Notes: a model not told the origin generated them from the sequence alone. Numbered from the stretch's first letter, positions 1 through 8,479 are shown. The stretch is DNA of 64,000 bases from Candidatus Obscuribacterales bacterium (GCA_019637435.1 JAHBVO010000003.1:186001-250000), one strand, 5' to 3'. Numbers and translations: made by a program.

Positions 1-515
1 TCGTCGAGCAATCCCATGGAGCGAAAGTTTGAGGGTCGTGCTTGATTTGCAGATCAAATCTTCTGCAGCGAACCTCTCGATTTGACACACTTATAAATGC
101 TGGCGGCTCATTCACTTCCGGAGGGGTATCGACGACGAATGTCTGCACCCTATCAACCGGCCGATCTGACCGCAACAATGAATTCAGCTTTGCCGCCGCC
201 TGGAATTTTTGGCGGATAGCTCAAAAACGCCATCATTCGTGGCGCCGTGGCATAGTTCGCCATGTTTCACATGAGTCAAAACTGGCTGAGATGGGCCGTC
301 CCTTTGCGAAAGTCACGGGCCACTATGACACTCAGAGGGTTCATCACTAATGTTTCTTGACGCATCAACATTGCTGGCACAGCTACTAGACGCGCTCGAC
401 TAGCCAATTTTATCTATGCGAGCGAGAAGTGTCTCGTCGGTTTCCGCCAAACTGGCCTATTGCCGACACATAACACCGACATGCATTAAAATAAAGCGTC
501 TGCCTGGTCGGCAAA
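1..515. other. Upstream region without a supported gene
   Basis: I see no gene I can support here. A plus-strand frame at 42-350 and another at 416-685 have no ribosome-binding site or recognisable motif. On the minus strand a frame stays open from about 220 to the window edge but has no convincing start codon; it could be a fragment of a gene continuing outside the window. The last 100 bases are the leader of the regulator that starts at 516. Confidence 0.4.
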
Positions 516-1991
516 ATGAGCCTTGCAATCAACCTCGAGTATCAACCTTACGTTCCGCTCTACAGGAGGCTTTCGGATGCCTTGAGGAAGGCGATATTGG
601 ACGGGCGGTTGCGACACGGAAACTTTTTACCGTCGACACGCGAACTGTCGGCAACTATGAAGGTCTCGAGAGCCACTGTGCTTAAGGCTTTTGACGATCT
701 AGAAACGCAAGGATTGATCAAATCAGTACCGGGAAAAGGCCAGTTTGTTCTTTACACGCCTCCCGTCGAAAAGGCTGTTACGGATCACTCCTCAGTGGAA
801 AAACCGCTGCAGCTATCCGATTACGCTCACCGAGTCTTAGCTCTAGCTAAACACGATTCAATCGTGCATATTCCGGCTACGAATTTCGGCGGTCCAACTG
901 CTGAACTGAGTCCACTTCATGAGTGGCGCCAACTCTTATTTCGTTATTGCCGCAAATCGTTTTTGTCGGAGTCCAGCGAATTGTCGCTTCTTTCCGACGA
1001 GATTGAACCGTTTGGGTTTGAACCACTCAGACAGGCTCTGGCTGCCTACCTCCATCGAGCCCGAGCGATTCGGTCTGGGGCAGATCAGATCGCTCTCTTT
1101 TCGACAAAGCAAGCGCGGCTCGAGTTGATCGCAAGAATGCTTCTTGACGCAGGTGATCTGATCGCATTCGAAGATCCGGGCTATCCAGAGTCACGACGCC
1201 TCTTCTTGTCGCACGGGGTCAAGGTTTTAAGCGTACCGATCGAAGCTGATGGTATCAATGTCAATTGGTTGATGGAAAAGCAGCTACCCTTCAAATTTGT
1301 CTACGTAACGCCCTCTCATCAGGATCCAACCGGCGTTCCGATGTCCATGGAAAAGCGGTTGAAGCTTCTCGATTGGGCTCGTACTTCAGGCGCTTATATA
1401 ATCGAAGACGACTACGATTGCGAATACAGTTACGGCAAGAAATCATTGCCCTCTCTCATGGCGATGGATCGGAACGACAGCGTGATCTACCTGGCTTCTC
1501 TGTGGAAGGTTTTGTTTCAAGTAAATCGTTTCGGCATAGTCGTCTTGCCGAAACCGTTGATACCGGCAGCGGTGCAAACCAAATTACATATGGAAAGGCA
1601 TTTGCCTCTTTTAGATCAGCTGGTGATGACGGATTTCATCAACGAAGGTTTGCTTGAGCGACACATTCGGCGAACCCAACAGCGCCTGGCTCGGAAGCGT
1701 CAAATCATGATCTACGGTTTGACAAAGTACATGCAATCCTTTCTGGCTGTTCCCAAAGAAACTGCGGGAATGCACCTTGTTGTAAGGTTTTTCGAAGGGA
1801 TCTCCGAAACTCACATTGAGAATTCCGCGCACGAATGCGGAATCACTCTCACCGCAACTTCCGCCTATTATGCCGAACAACAACGGCGGCAGGGCGAATA
1901 CATAATTCCGTTCTCGGGTGTTGATGAGGACTCTGCCGAGGAGCTCTTCGCCAACTGGGCGTTGTGCCTCAACACGAGGCTGCAACAATGA
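516..1991 (+). CDS. MocR-type GntR/aminotransferase-like transcriptional regulator (1)
   Basis: A 491-aa protein with a GntR winged helix at about residues 10-80 (PLYRRLSDALRKAILDGRL, LPSTREL, SRATVLKAFDDLE), followed by a fold-type I PLP aminotransferase-like domain (about 110-485). The MocR core is clear: YVTPSHQDPTG, then EDDYDCEY near residue 297. The lysine expected to hold PLP is K331, within SLWKVL. Family knowledge: MocR proteins such as PdxR and GabR sense PLP or amino-compound adducts and control nearby genes. In most of them the lysine follows serine (SK), while here it follows tryptophan. The gene overlaps the next regulator by ATGA, so the two are probably co-translated. The start was chosen because the winged helix begins directly after it. 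The target is unknown. Confidence 0.88.
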   Translation: MSLAINLEYQPYVPLYRRLSDALRKAILDGRLRHGNFLPSTRELSATMKVSRATVLKAFDDLETQGLIKSVPGKGQFVLYTPPVEKAVTDHSSVEKPLQLSDYAHRVLALAKHDSIVHIPATNFGGPTAELSPLHEWRQLLFRYCRKSFLSESSELSLLSDEIEPFGFEPLRQALAAYLHRARAIRSGADQIALFSTKQARLELIARMLLDAGDLIAFEDPGYPESRRLFLSHGVKVLSVPIEADGINVNWLMEKQLPFKFVYVTPSHQDPTGVPMSMEKRLKLLDWARTSGAYIIEDDYDCEYSYGKKSLPSLMAMDRNDSVIYLASLWKVLFQVNRFGIVVLPKPLIPAAVQTKLHMERHLPLLDQLVMTDFINEGLLERHIRRTQQRLARKRQIMIYGLTKYMQSFLAVPKETAGMHLVVRFFEGISETHIENSAHECGITLTATSAYYAEQQRRQGEYIIPFSGVDEDSAEELFANWALCLNTRLQQ

Positions 1992-3490
1992 CGAAAAAAT
2001 CTGCTGCGCCAAGCATAATGAAAATAGGTCATTCGTTTGTCCATCTCGATAGATCCGGTGAAGCAACGCGACAGAGACAGTTGACCGATCAATTGCGACG
2101 GGCGATCATCGAAGGAGCTATCGAGCTTGGTTCCAGATTACCGTCCGTTCGTGAGTTTTCTAACGGACTTGACGTTTCTCGCTCGACTGTAGTTCGCTGT
2201 TTCGAGGAGCTTGCCAGTCAAGGTTATATTGCCACTTCCAAAGGTTCTGGCACTGTTGTATGCAACAGGCTTCCAGGCGAACTGTCCGCACAACAGATCG
2301 CACCACCTGTGGTACCAACGCAGGAAACTGGCACAAACAAGGTTGGACTTTCACGTTACGCGTCACGAATCCTCGACGTCGCCGAGGTCGGCTCGCCGAG
2401 GTCAGCCAGAGCCGTTAATCCAGGGGGACCGCCGTCCGATGCTGCACCGATTCGGAAGTGGCGCGAACTCCTAGAGAAGCACTGCCGGCATAATCTCAAT
2501 CAAGCCGAATGCGGAATTGATCCATTCGGACTACCACCATTGCGCGAAGCATACGCTGCTTACTTGATGCGAAAGCGCGCGCTCCAATGTACGTCTGACC
2601 AGGTCATTGTGTTCAGTGCTCGCGAATTGCGGCTCGACCTGATCTCTCGCATACTTCTTCGGGACGGCGATGCAGTTGCCGTCGAGAACCCTGGCTATCC
2701 AGCGGTCCGACAACGGCTGATCGCAAATGGAGCTCGCGTGGTGCCCATCCGTGTAGATCATCAGGGTCTCGACGTCGACTATTTGGATATGGTTCAGGAG
2801 CGCGTAAAACTTGTCTATGTAACGCCCTCACACCATGAGCCCACAGGAGCAGTGATGCCGCTTTCTCGCCGACGCAAATTGATTGAATGGGCGAAAAAGA
2901 ACTCCGCATTTATTGTCGAAGACGATTACGACTCTGAGTTTCGATACGACGGACGTCCAATTCCATCACTGCAAGGACTGGACGAAACGGATTCCGTGAT
3001 TCATTTGTCGTGCCTCTGGAAGATCCTCTCACCCGTTTCCAAAATAGGATTTCTGACGATTCCCAATTGTTTGATCGAGGTGTTTCGAGCAACTAAGACC
3101 CTGGTAGAGAGAGATATGCCATTAATCGACCAGTTCGTCCTCACAGATTTCATCAATGAGGGACACCTGGAACGTCAGATCGCCGCAAACCGTAAAGTCT
3201 ACGCCACAAGACGCAAACTTCTCGTAGAGGCGCTAAAGAAGCACATCGGCAACCTATCGATTGCCAGCGAAAGCGCCGGCATGGATTTATTCGTGAAATT
3301 TCAAGCCGGTGCGGATGATTCGCTGCTAGTCACGATGGCTGAACAAGCCGGTTTCAAGCTCATTCCCGCCGGTCCTTACTATTTCGCCGGCGGCGGACAG
3401 AACGAGTTCGTCATTCCGTTTTCTCATCTGGACGAGAAACACATCGAATCAATCATTCAAAAGTTCGGCGCCTCACTCAAACCCACCTGA
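1988..3490 (+). CDS. MocR-type GntR/aminotransferase-like transcriptional regulator (2)
   Basis: A 500-aa paralogue of the preceding gene with the same order: N-terminal winged helix (RQRQLTDQLRRAIIEGAIEL, LPSVREFSNGLDVSRSTVV) and C-terminal aminotransferase-like domain (YVTPSHHEPTG, EDDYDSEF). The probable PLP lysine is K345 in CLWKIL. I chose the ATG at 1988, which overlaps the upstream stop as ATGA, over a start 24 bases earlier, because that overlap is the usual arrangement for translational coupling. Two coupled MocR genes suggest a hetero-oligomer or two sensors for related ligands; that is inference. The stop is followed by a CTACTATA box and a palindromic repeat. Confidence 0.87.
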   Translation: MTKKSAAPSIMKIGHSFVHLDRSGEATRQRQLTDQLRRAIIEGAIELGSRLPSVREFSNGLDVSRSTVVRCFEELASQGYIATSKGSGTVVCNRLPGELSAQQIAPPVVPTQETGTNKVGLSRYASRILDVAEVGSPRSARAVNPGGPPSDAAPIRKWRELLEKHCRHNLNQAECGIDPFGLPPLREAYAAYLMRKRALQCTSDQVIVFSARELRLDLISRILLRDGDAVAVENPGYPAVRQRLIANGARVVPIRVDHQGLDVDYLDMVQERVKLVYVTPSHHEPTGAVMPLSRRRKLIEWAKKNSAFIVEDDYDSEFRYDGRPIPSLQGLDETDSVIHLSCLWKILSPVSKIGFLTIPNCLIEVFRATKTLVERDMPLIDQFVLTDFINEGHLERQIAANRKVYATRRKLLVEALKKHIGNLSIASESAGMDLFVKFQAGADDSLLVTMAEQAGFKLIPAGPYYFAGGGQNEFVIPFSHLDEKHIESIIQKFGASLKPT

Positions 3491-3511
3491 GGAACCGTGG
3501 GCATGCACCCC

Positions 3512-3521
3512 GTCTACTATA
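3512..3521 (+). repeat. CTACTATA box, 22 bp after the regulator stop
   Basis: GTCTACTATA, a member of a recurrent intergenic motif, located just behind the stop of the second MocR gene and upstream of a 55-bp palindromic element. Identical ten-mers occur at 8424 and 11076. Confidence 0.55.
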
Positions 3522-3597
3522 TTCTATCAAATATCTTTCCAGCGTAACAACAGAACCTGTGGACGTTTCGACTACTTTCTCACTCAGAGAAATCTCG

Positions 3598-3652
3598 TTT
3601 GGCTACGGGAGAGCGACGGATTTTCGAAAATCCGGCATCGCACCGTAGACAA
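3598..3652 (+). repeat. 55-bp palindromic element, copy A
   Basis: The outer arms TTTGGCTACGG and CCGTAGACAAA are inverted with one mismatch. The centre GGATTTTCGAAAATCC (3618-3633) is a perfect 16-bp palindrome. Six related copies lie in other intergenic spaces of this window. It could fold as a cruciform or an RNA hairpin, or be a tiny non-autonomous mobile element. Confidence 0.75.
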
Positions 3653-3731
3653 AAACCAAACGTGAAAGAACGCAGATCCGCGAAACGCCCACCTATCGAA
3701 TCTTTTCACCAAAGCTTATCTCGTACCTCCC

Positions 3732-3776
3732 ATAGTAGCGAAGCGGGCAAAACGAAACGAGTACTCCATATAGTAG
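3732..3776 (-). repeat. Two reverse CTACTATA boxes behind a minus-strand terminator
   Basis: Read on the minus strand, CTACTATA (3776-3769) and CTACTAT (3738-3732) follow the terminator at 3792-3824. This is the same gene end, hairpin, box order seen on the plus strand elsewhere in the window. Confidence 0.5.
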
Positions 3777-3791
3777 CAAGGGTGGTGAAAA

Positions 3792-3824
3792 GACGAGGGG
3801 TCGCATGGGTAGCGACTCCTCGTC
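3792..3824 (-). terminator. Rho-independent terminator of the 5254-3840 operon
   Basis: A 13-bp stem with one mismatch (arms 3792-3804 and 3812-3824) and a 7-nt loop. On the minus strand it is followed by TTTTC. It lies 16 bases beyond the stop of the minus-strand gene ending at 3840. Confidence 0.75.
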
Positions 3825-3839
3825 CTAAAGTGAAGCGGC

Positions 3840-4454
3840 TTAGCGGGCGATCTGCCAGCGGTTCGCTTCGTCACCTTCCCAGCGGAGGTGCTGCTTGCGC
3901 CCCTGCCAGATCTTGAGACCGTGGCTGCGAAGCATCGCTTGCTCCAGTTCGGCCATCGCTTCCGCCTGTCTGCAGAGCGCATGGACCTGTTCCTGGCAGG
4001 CGCCGAAACGCCAGCTCATCGAATCCGAGAACTCGCGCAATTCCTTATCTTCCGGGTTGGCTTTCGCCTTCTCCCGCAGCGCGACGTCGGCGCCGAGAAC
4101 ATGATTGATCTCCATGTCCCAGATCGCCTGCTCGGACTTGCGACGCACATCGAACCAGTTGGACAGCGCGACGCCGACGTTACTCTCGTGCATCACGTCG
4201 ATAAACGCCTGGCTGCGATTGGCATCGTCCGTGGTGGCACTCTTCGGCAACGACTCGGCCAGCGCGAGCATCTCGAGGAAGGCCGCTCGCTGCTGTTTCG
4301 TCGCAGTGAAGAGCGTTTCAGCCTGGCGCAGGAAATTGACCGCACAAAGCACGCTCTTGAACTCCGCGAGGATGTTCTCGAACGTGCGGTCGAACAGTGC
4401 CGCCTGCATGGTGTAGAGCGAACGCATGCGCTGCTGATGTTGTCTCGTGTTCAT
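3840..4454 (-). CDS. Hypothetical protein, helical, second gene of a two-gene operon
   Basis: A 204-aa protein I do not recognise. It is predicted to be almost entirely alpha-helical and rich in Ala, Glu, Gln and Arg, with no signal peptide or membrane segment, so probably cytoplasmic. The start at 4454 is set by a strong Shine-Dalgarno (AGGAGGAG) 9 bases upstream; a longer frame would begin inside the preceding gene. It lies 5 bases after the stop of the gene at 4460-5254 and ends at a clear terminator, so the two are one transcript. The partner protein also contains long helices, which makes a two-subunit complex plausible; this is inference only. Confidence 0.72.
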   Translation of the reverse strand: MNTRQHQQRMRSLYTMQAALFDRTFENILAEFKSVLCAVNFLRQAETLFTATKQQRAAFLEMLALAESLPKSATTDDANRSQAFIDVMHESNVGVALSNWFDVRRKSEQAIWDMEINHVLGADVALREKAKANPEDKELREFSDSMSWRFGACQEQVHALCRQAEAMAELEQAMLRSHGLKIWQGRKQHLRWEGDEANRWQIAR

Positions 4455-4459
4455 GGCTG

Positions 4460-5254
4460 TTACTCCTCCTGCCCGGCAAAATGATAGCTGCCGTCGACAT
4501 CGAACCAGCACTGGATCGAATTGGAGGCAAGGAGCGCGTCCAACGTGTGGTCGAGCGCCTCAGCCTGACGCAACAGCGCCGTGAACTCGAACAGCATCGT
4601 CCGGTCGCGAATCGTGAGCGCCGACGGCTGGTACGCCTCGATCTGGGCGCGAACGACGGCATGACCATCGTCCCACGACTCGATCGCTTGAGCCAGTTTC
4701 TTTCGCATGTTGTCGCGCGTGCGCGCCAGGTCTTCGCCTTCCGGCGAGCCGAGGAACGCGATCAGTTGCGCATCCTCTGCCTTGTCCGGATCATTGCCGA
4801 GCCGGGCACACATGGTTGCCACCGCCGATGATGCCGTTTCGACGGTCTCCAGTATCGTCGAAACCGCACCACTGGAGATGACCGGATGCACAGCTTTGTT
4901 CAGCTGCTTCTTGAGCGTTTCGGCGAGCGAGCGGACGATCCGCATCGCGGCACGCTGCTCACCCTGCAGCTGCTTGATCCGCTTCTTGACCGAGATCACG
5001 GTCTCTTGCGGATAGAGCTTCTCCTTCGAGGAGACGAGAACACCGTCTTCCCAGGTATAGGTACCCTCGCCGACGAGTGTCTCGACACCATCGACCTCGA
5101 GGAAAACCTTCGCGACGCCGGTTTTGTTCGGCGTGCCGAAGCTGAAGCGAGGAGGGCTCCCCGCCAAAAATCCGTAACTGACCAGCTGCACGTCATTGTA
5201 CGTGACGCGAACGTTGCCCGCTTTGTCACGGGGTTCGAATAGCTCAACGAGCAT
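4460..5254 (-). CDS. Hypothetical protein with beta-rich head and helical body
   Basis: A 264-aa protein with no recognised family. Residues 1-80 look beta-rich (MLVELFEPRDKAGNVRVTY, with repeated short Val/Thr/Gly strands); residues 90-250 are mainly helical, with a charged start (KKRIKQLQGEQRAAMRIV). No signal peptide is visible. The start at 5254 is preceded by AGAAGGA; an upstream extension of 44 codons is Ser/Arg/Cys-rich and runs through two hairpins, so it was rejected. It is first in a two-gene operon with the helical protein at 3840-4454. A beta head followed by helices would suit a structural or scaffold role, but nothing shows it. Confidence 0.72.
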   Translation of the reverse strand: MLVELFEPRDKAGNVRVTYNDVQLVSYGFLAGSPPRFSFGTPNKTGVAKVFLEVDGVETLVGEGTYTWEDGVLVSSKEKLYPQETVISVKKRIKQLQGEQRAAMRIVRSLAETLKKQLNKAVHPVISSGAVSTILETVETASSAVATMCARLGNDPDKAEDAQLIAFLGSPEGEDLARTRDNMRKKLAQAIESWDDGHAVVRAQIEAYQPSALTIRDRTMLFEFTALLRQAEALDHTLDALLASNSIQCWFDVDGSYHFAGQEE

Positions 5255-5286
5255 TCTTAAATTCCTTCTGCTTGTTTCAGATTCCA

Positions 5287-5306
5287 GCACCCACACACGC
5301 GGGTGC
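5287..5306. other. Small perfect hairpin in the leader of the 5254 operon
   Basis: GCACCC and GGGTGC are separated by 8 bases. It lies between the terminator at 5325-5362 and the start at 5254, so it would sit in or near the 5' leader of that operon. Confidence 0.35.
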
Positions 5307-5324
5307 CGGCACGCAGTGGCTCTT

Positions 5325-5362
5325 GAAGAAGAGAGGGATAGGCGACCGCAGCCGCCTATCCC
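5325..5362 (-). terminator. Terminator of the FMN reductase/membrane protein operon
   Basis: A perfect 10-bp stem (arms 5335-5344 and 5353-5362) with an 8-nt loop. Read on the minus strand it is followed by TCTCTTCTTC. It lies 43 bases after the stop at 5406 and separates the two minus-strand operons. Confidence 0.7.
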
Positions 5363-5405
5363 CGGTGTGCCCGAGCCAGGACACATCCAGCCTCAAAAGC
5401 TGGAA

Positions 5406-5822
5406 TTAGCGCTTCGGCATCCGCACCGGCAGCCAGGTGCGGCCCTTCCAGGGCACTTCACCGACCAGCGTGGCGGCGCCAAAGGCAAGCGAGAACGTCG
5501 CCAGCGCCGCACCGAACCCGCTCGTGACAGAGAGCGAGCCAATCAGCAGCGACGCCAGCCCGACGCCCAGCCACGAGCCCAGAATGAAGCACAGATATTG
5601 AACGACGCGTCCGGTCTGCATGAGACCGAGGACGGCGCGCAGGGCGATCGTGACGCCGAGACCGAAGAACATGCCCGTGACGCCGATGATGGCGGCAGCC
5701 ATGATACCGGTCAGCAAACTGCCGGCAGACACGCCGACGCCGAGCAACAGCGTGATTGCAGCAGCCGCGATGAAGTAGCCGTTCATCATGAGGAAGTGTC
5801 GGCTCTTGAATGCGTGACCCAT
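5406..5822 (-). CDS. Small integral membrane protein
   Basis: A 138-aa protein with about four hydrophobic segments (roughly residues 15-34, 37-60, 75-98 and 100-122), rich in Gly and Ala, between short basic ends (MGHAFKSRH and VRMPKR). I recognise no family. The start has AAGGAA 6-7 bases upstream. It follows the flavin reductase gene by 27 bases, so the two are probably co-transcribed and end at the terminator at 5325-5362. A role in membrane redox or transport would fit the partner but is not shown. Confidence 0.7.
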   Translation of the reverse strand: MGHAFKSRHFLMMNGYFIAAAAITLLLGVGVSAGSLLTGIMAAAIIGVTGMFFGLGVTIALRAVLGLMQTGRVVQYLCFILGSWLGVGLASLLIGSLSVTSGFGAALATFSLAFGAATLVGEVPWKGRTWLPVRMPKR

Positions 5823-5849
5823 TGGGTTTCCTTAGTTGTTGAAGGTTGC

Positions 5850-6386
5850 TCAGGCTGGCGGAGCCGTCAGATTGACTCCGTTGAGAGACACAGCCTTGGC
5901 AACAAATTCACCGATTCGCTGACGAATGGTATCGTCCGCGATGGCACCGCTCTGAAAAGCGGTCCTGTCCGCATAAACAAAACGTGGAATGACGAGGCAA
6001 CGAAAGTCCAACATCAGACTGTTTGCGAGCCCCATCACAGACATGTAACTGGACCGACCGCCGGCAGCGCAGAGAAAACCAACCGTCTTTTCCGTCCAGC
6101 CTTCGCCGGTCAGTTCGATAAGGTTTTTCGCCGCAGCGCCGACATCGTAGTTATAAATCGGCACGGCAAGCAGGATGCACGAAGCTTCCCTGACTTTATC
6201 CGTGACCTTTTTGACACTCGACCGACTGTAAGCAGCCGCACCGTCGCACAGGGGAAGCTTGACCTTTCGCAGGTCGAGAAACTCCACTACCTGACCGGCA
6301 GCCACCAGTTGCGCTTCGGTCTCACGAGCAAGCAGATAGCTTTTGCTATCGGGGTTGAGGCTGGTGCTTATTACCAGGTAGGACAT
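5850..6386 (-). CDS. NAD(P)H-dependent FMN reductase-like flavoprotein
   Basis: A 178-aa flavodoxin-like fold protein of the NADPH-dependent FMN reductase family (ArsH/SsuE/ChrR relatives, usually 175-200 aa). The N-terminal phosphate-binding strand-loop is seen as VISTSLNPDSKSYLLA. VPIYNYDVGAAAKNLIEL corresponds to the family segment P-x-Y-N that packs on the flavin ring, and a glycine-rich loop follows at FLCAAGGRSSYMS. Such enzymes reduce FMN or small quinone/azo acceptors in the cytoplasm. The start is supported by AAAGGAAA about 9 bases upstream. It heads an operon with the small membrane protein at 5406-5822. The physiological substrate cannot be deduced. Confidence 0.82.
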   Translation of the reverse strand: MSYLVISTSLNPDSKSYLLARETEAQLVAAGQVVEFLDLRKVKLPLCDGAAAYSRSSVKKVTDKVREASCILLAVPIYNYDVGAAAKNLIELTGEGWTEKTVGFLCAAGGRSSYMSVMGLANSLMLDFRCLVIPRFVYADRTAFQSGAIADDTIRQRIGEFVAKAVSLNGVNLTAPPA

Positions 6387-7252
6387 TCGTTTGTTTCCTT
6401 TCCGCTCTTAATCTGTGTCTTGTACGCGTCGAGGACGGTCTCTCTCAGATTACCCGAGGGCAATCAAAGATTTGCAAAAACGAGATAAGCGGAGTTTAGA
6501 AGTCTTGAGACACAAAGAAATAAGAGCGTAAGAACGGTGCGACTTTAGAGCAACAGAGACCTCTTATTCCCACTTGAAAAGCCATTTGGTTCAAAACCGT
6601 TCACGCTTGTCGTCGAACCCGAAAACAGGGTCTTTGTTTCTGTTTGAGGCCATCTGCGCAAATTAGCGCTAGGAATATTACGCGCGATTAACTCTGAAGC
6701 AGCTAGCCGCGCTAGCGGACCGCCTCCTCACGTCTGTGACAATCACCAGATTAACCTGCGCTAACCTCGCAAAGCATTTACGCGCGGAATTAATCTGTTC
6801 ATTGCATGTTCAGAAGCTGATTATTCAGAAGTTTAACCTCGAAAGCTTTACTGGGAACTCAATCGACAGGTGTTTCGGGCGCGCGATGCTTTTATTAAAC
6901 GCATTTGATTTTTGATACTTCAGACCCCTAGGTTGAAAAGTATCATCGCGTTTAATTTTTCACCCAGGAACTTCCAAACCAACCCACACCCGTAACTATA
7001 AGCCTGGTTTCGAGCTACTCGAATTGCGCATCTGCGTAAACCAGCATGTACGTCCGTGAGTTGCCTGGCTTTTCTGAGTGAAACGATGTTCGTTCGGTGG
7101 GATGGGTCCTGTCGCACGTCGCCTCTCGAAGTCGTTTCGATTGGCGGTTCTTACCCATGCACGTGAAACCGGTTGCTTCTGCTTCCGGAAGATTCGCGTG
7201 CGCTTTTTAACCCGTGACGCAATCGCGCCACACAAACACAAAGGTGATTACT
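6387..7252. other. 866-bp intergenic region with one operator-like inverted repeat
   Basis: I find no gene. It separates the divergent FMN reductase operon and peptidase gene. TGATACTT at 6913-6920 and AAGTATCA at 6938-6945 form an 8-bp inverted repeat with a 17-base spacer. Short reading frames at 6920-7241 lack start signals. Confidence 0.5.
7241..7247 (+). promoter_or_regulatory. Ribosome-binding site deciding the M4 peptidase start
   Basis: AAGGTGA lies 5 bases before the ATG at 7253. It falls inside the longer GTG-initiated frame, so the shorter protein is preferred. Confidence 0.7.
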
Positions 7253-8293
7253 ATGGCTATGACTCGCACTCTCGACGGTTTCGTTCCGGCTTACCTGCTC
7301 CAGCAGGCCGCCATCCTGAACCCGACCAACACTTCGCTGATCGACTCGATCGGCATCACCCAGCGCCTCTCCATCGCTGGTCGCGCTCCCCTGCATCCGG
7401 CTCTGCGCTTCGCCGTTCTGGCTCCCGGCCAGGGCGACCGCCGCATCTTCGACTGCAAGGGCCTGGAGCGTCTCCCGGGCGACAAGGCTCGTCACGAGGG
7501 CGACGGCGAATACGCCGCTTTCCCGCTCGTCAACGACGCCTACCAGTTCCACGGTGACGTTCGCCGCTTCCTGCTCGAGGTCCTCAAGCGCAACTCGCTC
7601 GACGGCAAGGGTCTCGACCTGATCGGCAGCTGCAACTACGGCAAGGGCTACAACAACGCGTTCTTCAACCAGCGCCAGATGGTCTACGGCAACGGTGACG
7701 GCGTCATCTTCGCCAAGTTCATCATCCGCTCGGTCATCGGTCACGAGATGGCGCACGGCGTGACGCACCACACCTCCGGCCTGGAATACCAGGACGAGAG
7801 CGGTGCGCTCAACGAGCACTTCTCGGACGTCATCGGCGTTCTGGTCGACCAGTTCTGCGACAACGTCACCTCGGCCGCGCACCACTGGCTGGTCGGCCCG
7901 GGCCTGTTCACCGACCAGGTGAAGGGCAAGGCGCTGCGCAGCATGATCGAGCCGGGCACCGCCTACGACGATCCGAAGCTCGGCAAGGACCGTCAGCCGG
8001 CGCACATGAAGGACAAGTTCGAGGGCTGGGCCGACAACGGCGGCGTGCACATCAACTCGGGCATCCCGAACCGCGCCTTCGCGCTGTTCGCCAAGGCCGT
8101 CGGCGGCTACGCTTTCGAGCGTCCGCTCGCGATCTGGTACGCCACCAACTGCGGTGATAACCGGGTCGGCGCCAACGCCTCCTTCCAGGACTTCGCGGAC
8201 AAGACCATGGTGCACTGCGCCACGATCGCTCCCCGCCAGAAGAACAACCTGAAGGAAGCCTGGGGTGAAGTCGGCATCACCGTCGCCGGCTAA
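7253..8293 (+). CDS. M4-family (thermolysin/protealysin-type) zinc metallopeptidase without signal peptide
   Basis: A 346-aa protein with the M4 catalytic core. YNNAFFNQRQMVYGNGDG precedes HEMAH (H164, E165, H168), the third zinc ligand is E188 in ALNEHFSDV, and the transition-state histidine is H266 in NGGVHINSG. Unlike secreted thermolysins (about 550 aa with signal and long propeptide), it begins with GFVPAYLLQQAA, resembling the short propeptide of protealysin-type enzymes, and has no signal sequence. It is therefore either intracellular or exported by another route. The ATG at 7253 is chosen over a GTG 39 bases upstream because AAGGTGA sits 5 bases before it. Codons almost all end in C or G, suggesting very high expression. 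The gene ends at a clear terminator. Confidence 0.92.
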   Translation: MAMTRTLDGFVPAYLLQQAAILNPTNTSLIDSIGITQRLSIAGRAPLHPALRFAVLAPGQGDRRIFDCKGLERLPGDKARHEGDGEYAAFPLVNDAYQFHGDVRRFLLEVLKRNSLDGKGLDLIGSCNYGKGYNNAFFNQRQMVYGNGDGVIFAKFIIRSVIGHEMAHGVTHHTSGLEYQDESGALNEHFSDVIGVLVDQFCDNVTSAAHHWLVGPGLFTDQVKGKALRSMIEPGTAYDDPKLGKDRQPAHMKDKFEGWADNGGVHINSGIPNRAFALFAKAVGGYAFERPLAIWYATNCGDNRVGANASFQDFADKTMVHCATIAPRQKNNLKEAWGEVGITVAG

Positions 8294-8310
8294 CGCTCGC
8301 GACTGACTGC

Positions 8311-8350
8311 GAGAGGGGCAAAGTCCAAACGGACCTAGCCCCTCTCCTTT
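8311..8350 (+). terminator. Rho-independent terminator of the M4 peptidase gene
   Basis: GAGAGGGGC (8311-8319) pairs perfectly with GCCCCTCTC (8338-8346). An inner GTCC/GGAC pair extends the stem, and CTTTT follows. It lies 17 bases after the stop. Confidence 0.85.
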
Positions 8351-8360
8351 TCCCAAATCC

Positions 8361-8479
8361 GCCTACTATAGAATACAGTCTTAGCATACCAACCAAACAG
8401 CCCGCCCAGTCAGGGACCGAGCCGTCTACTATAAAAGACAGTCTAAACGCAACACCCCAAAGCCCCGCCCAGTCATGGT
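8361..8479 (+). repeat. Direct repeat of a ~56-bp unit headed by the CTACTATA box
   Basis: Units at 8361-8416 and 8424-8479 share CTACTATA at the front, ACAGTCT in the middle and CCCGCCCAGTCA at the end, offset by a one-base indel. They lie between the peptidase terminator and palindromic element B. Confidence 0.65.

Larger units (their letters stand above)
3491..3839. other. Convergent spacer carrying repeats and a terminator
   Basis: This spacer separates the plus-strand regulators from a minus-strand operon. It holds a CTACTATA box at 3512-3521, the 55-bp palindromic element at 3598-3652, two reverse-oriented boxes (3732-3738, 3769-3776) and the minus-strand terminator at 3792-3824. No coding frame here is convincing. 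Confidence 0.6.

Noticed and set aside
42..350. 102-codon plus frame at the window start
   Set aside because: No ribosome-binding site, motif or codon pattern; mixed composition.
7151..8356. 401-codon minus-strand frame opposite the M4 peptidase
   Set aside because: Antisense effect of codon bias; the plus-strand protein has all M4 catalytic motifs.
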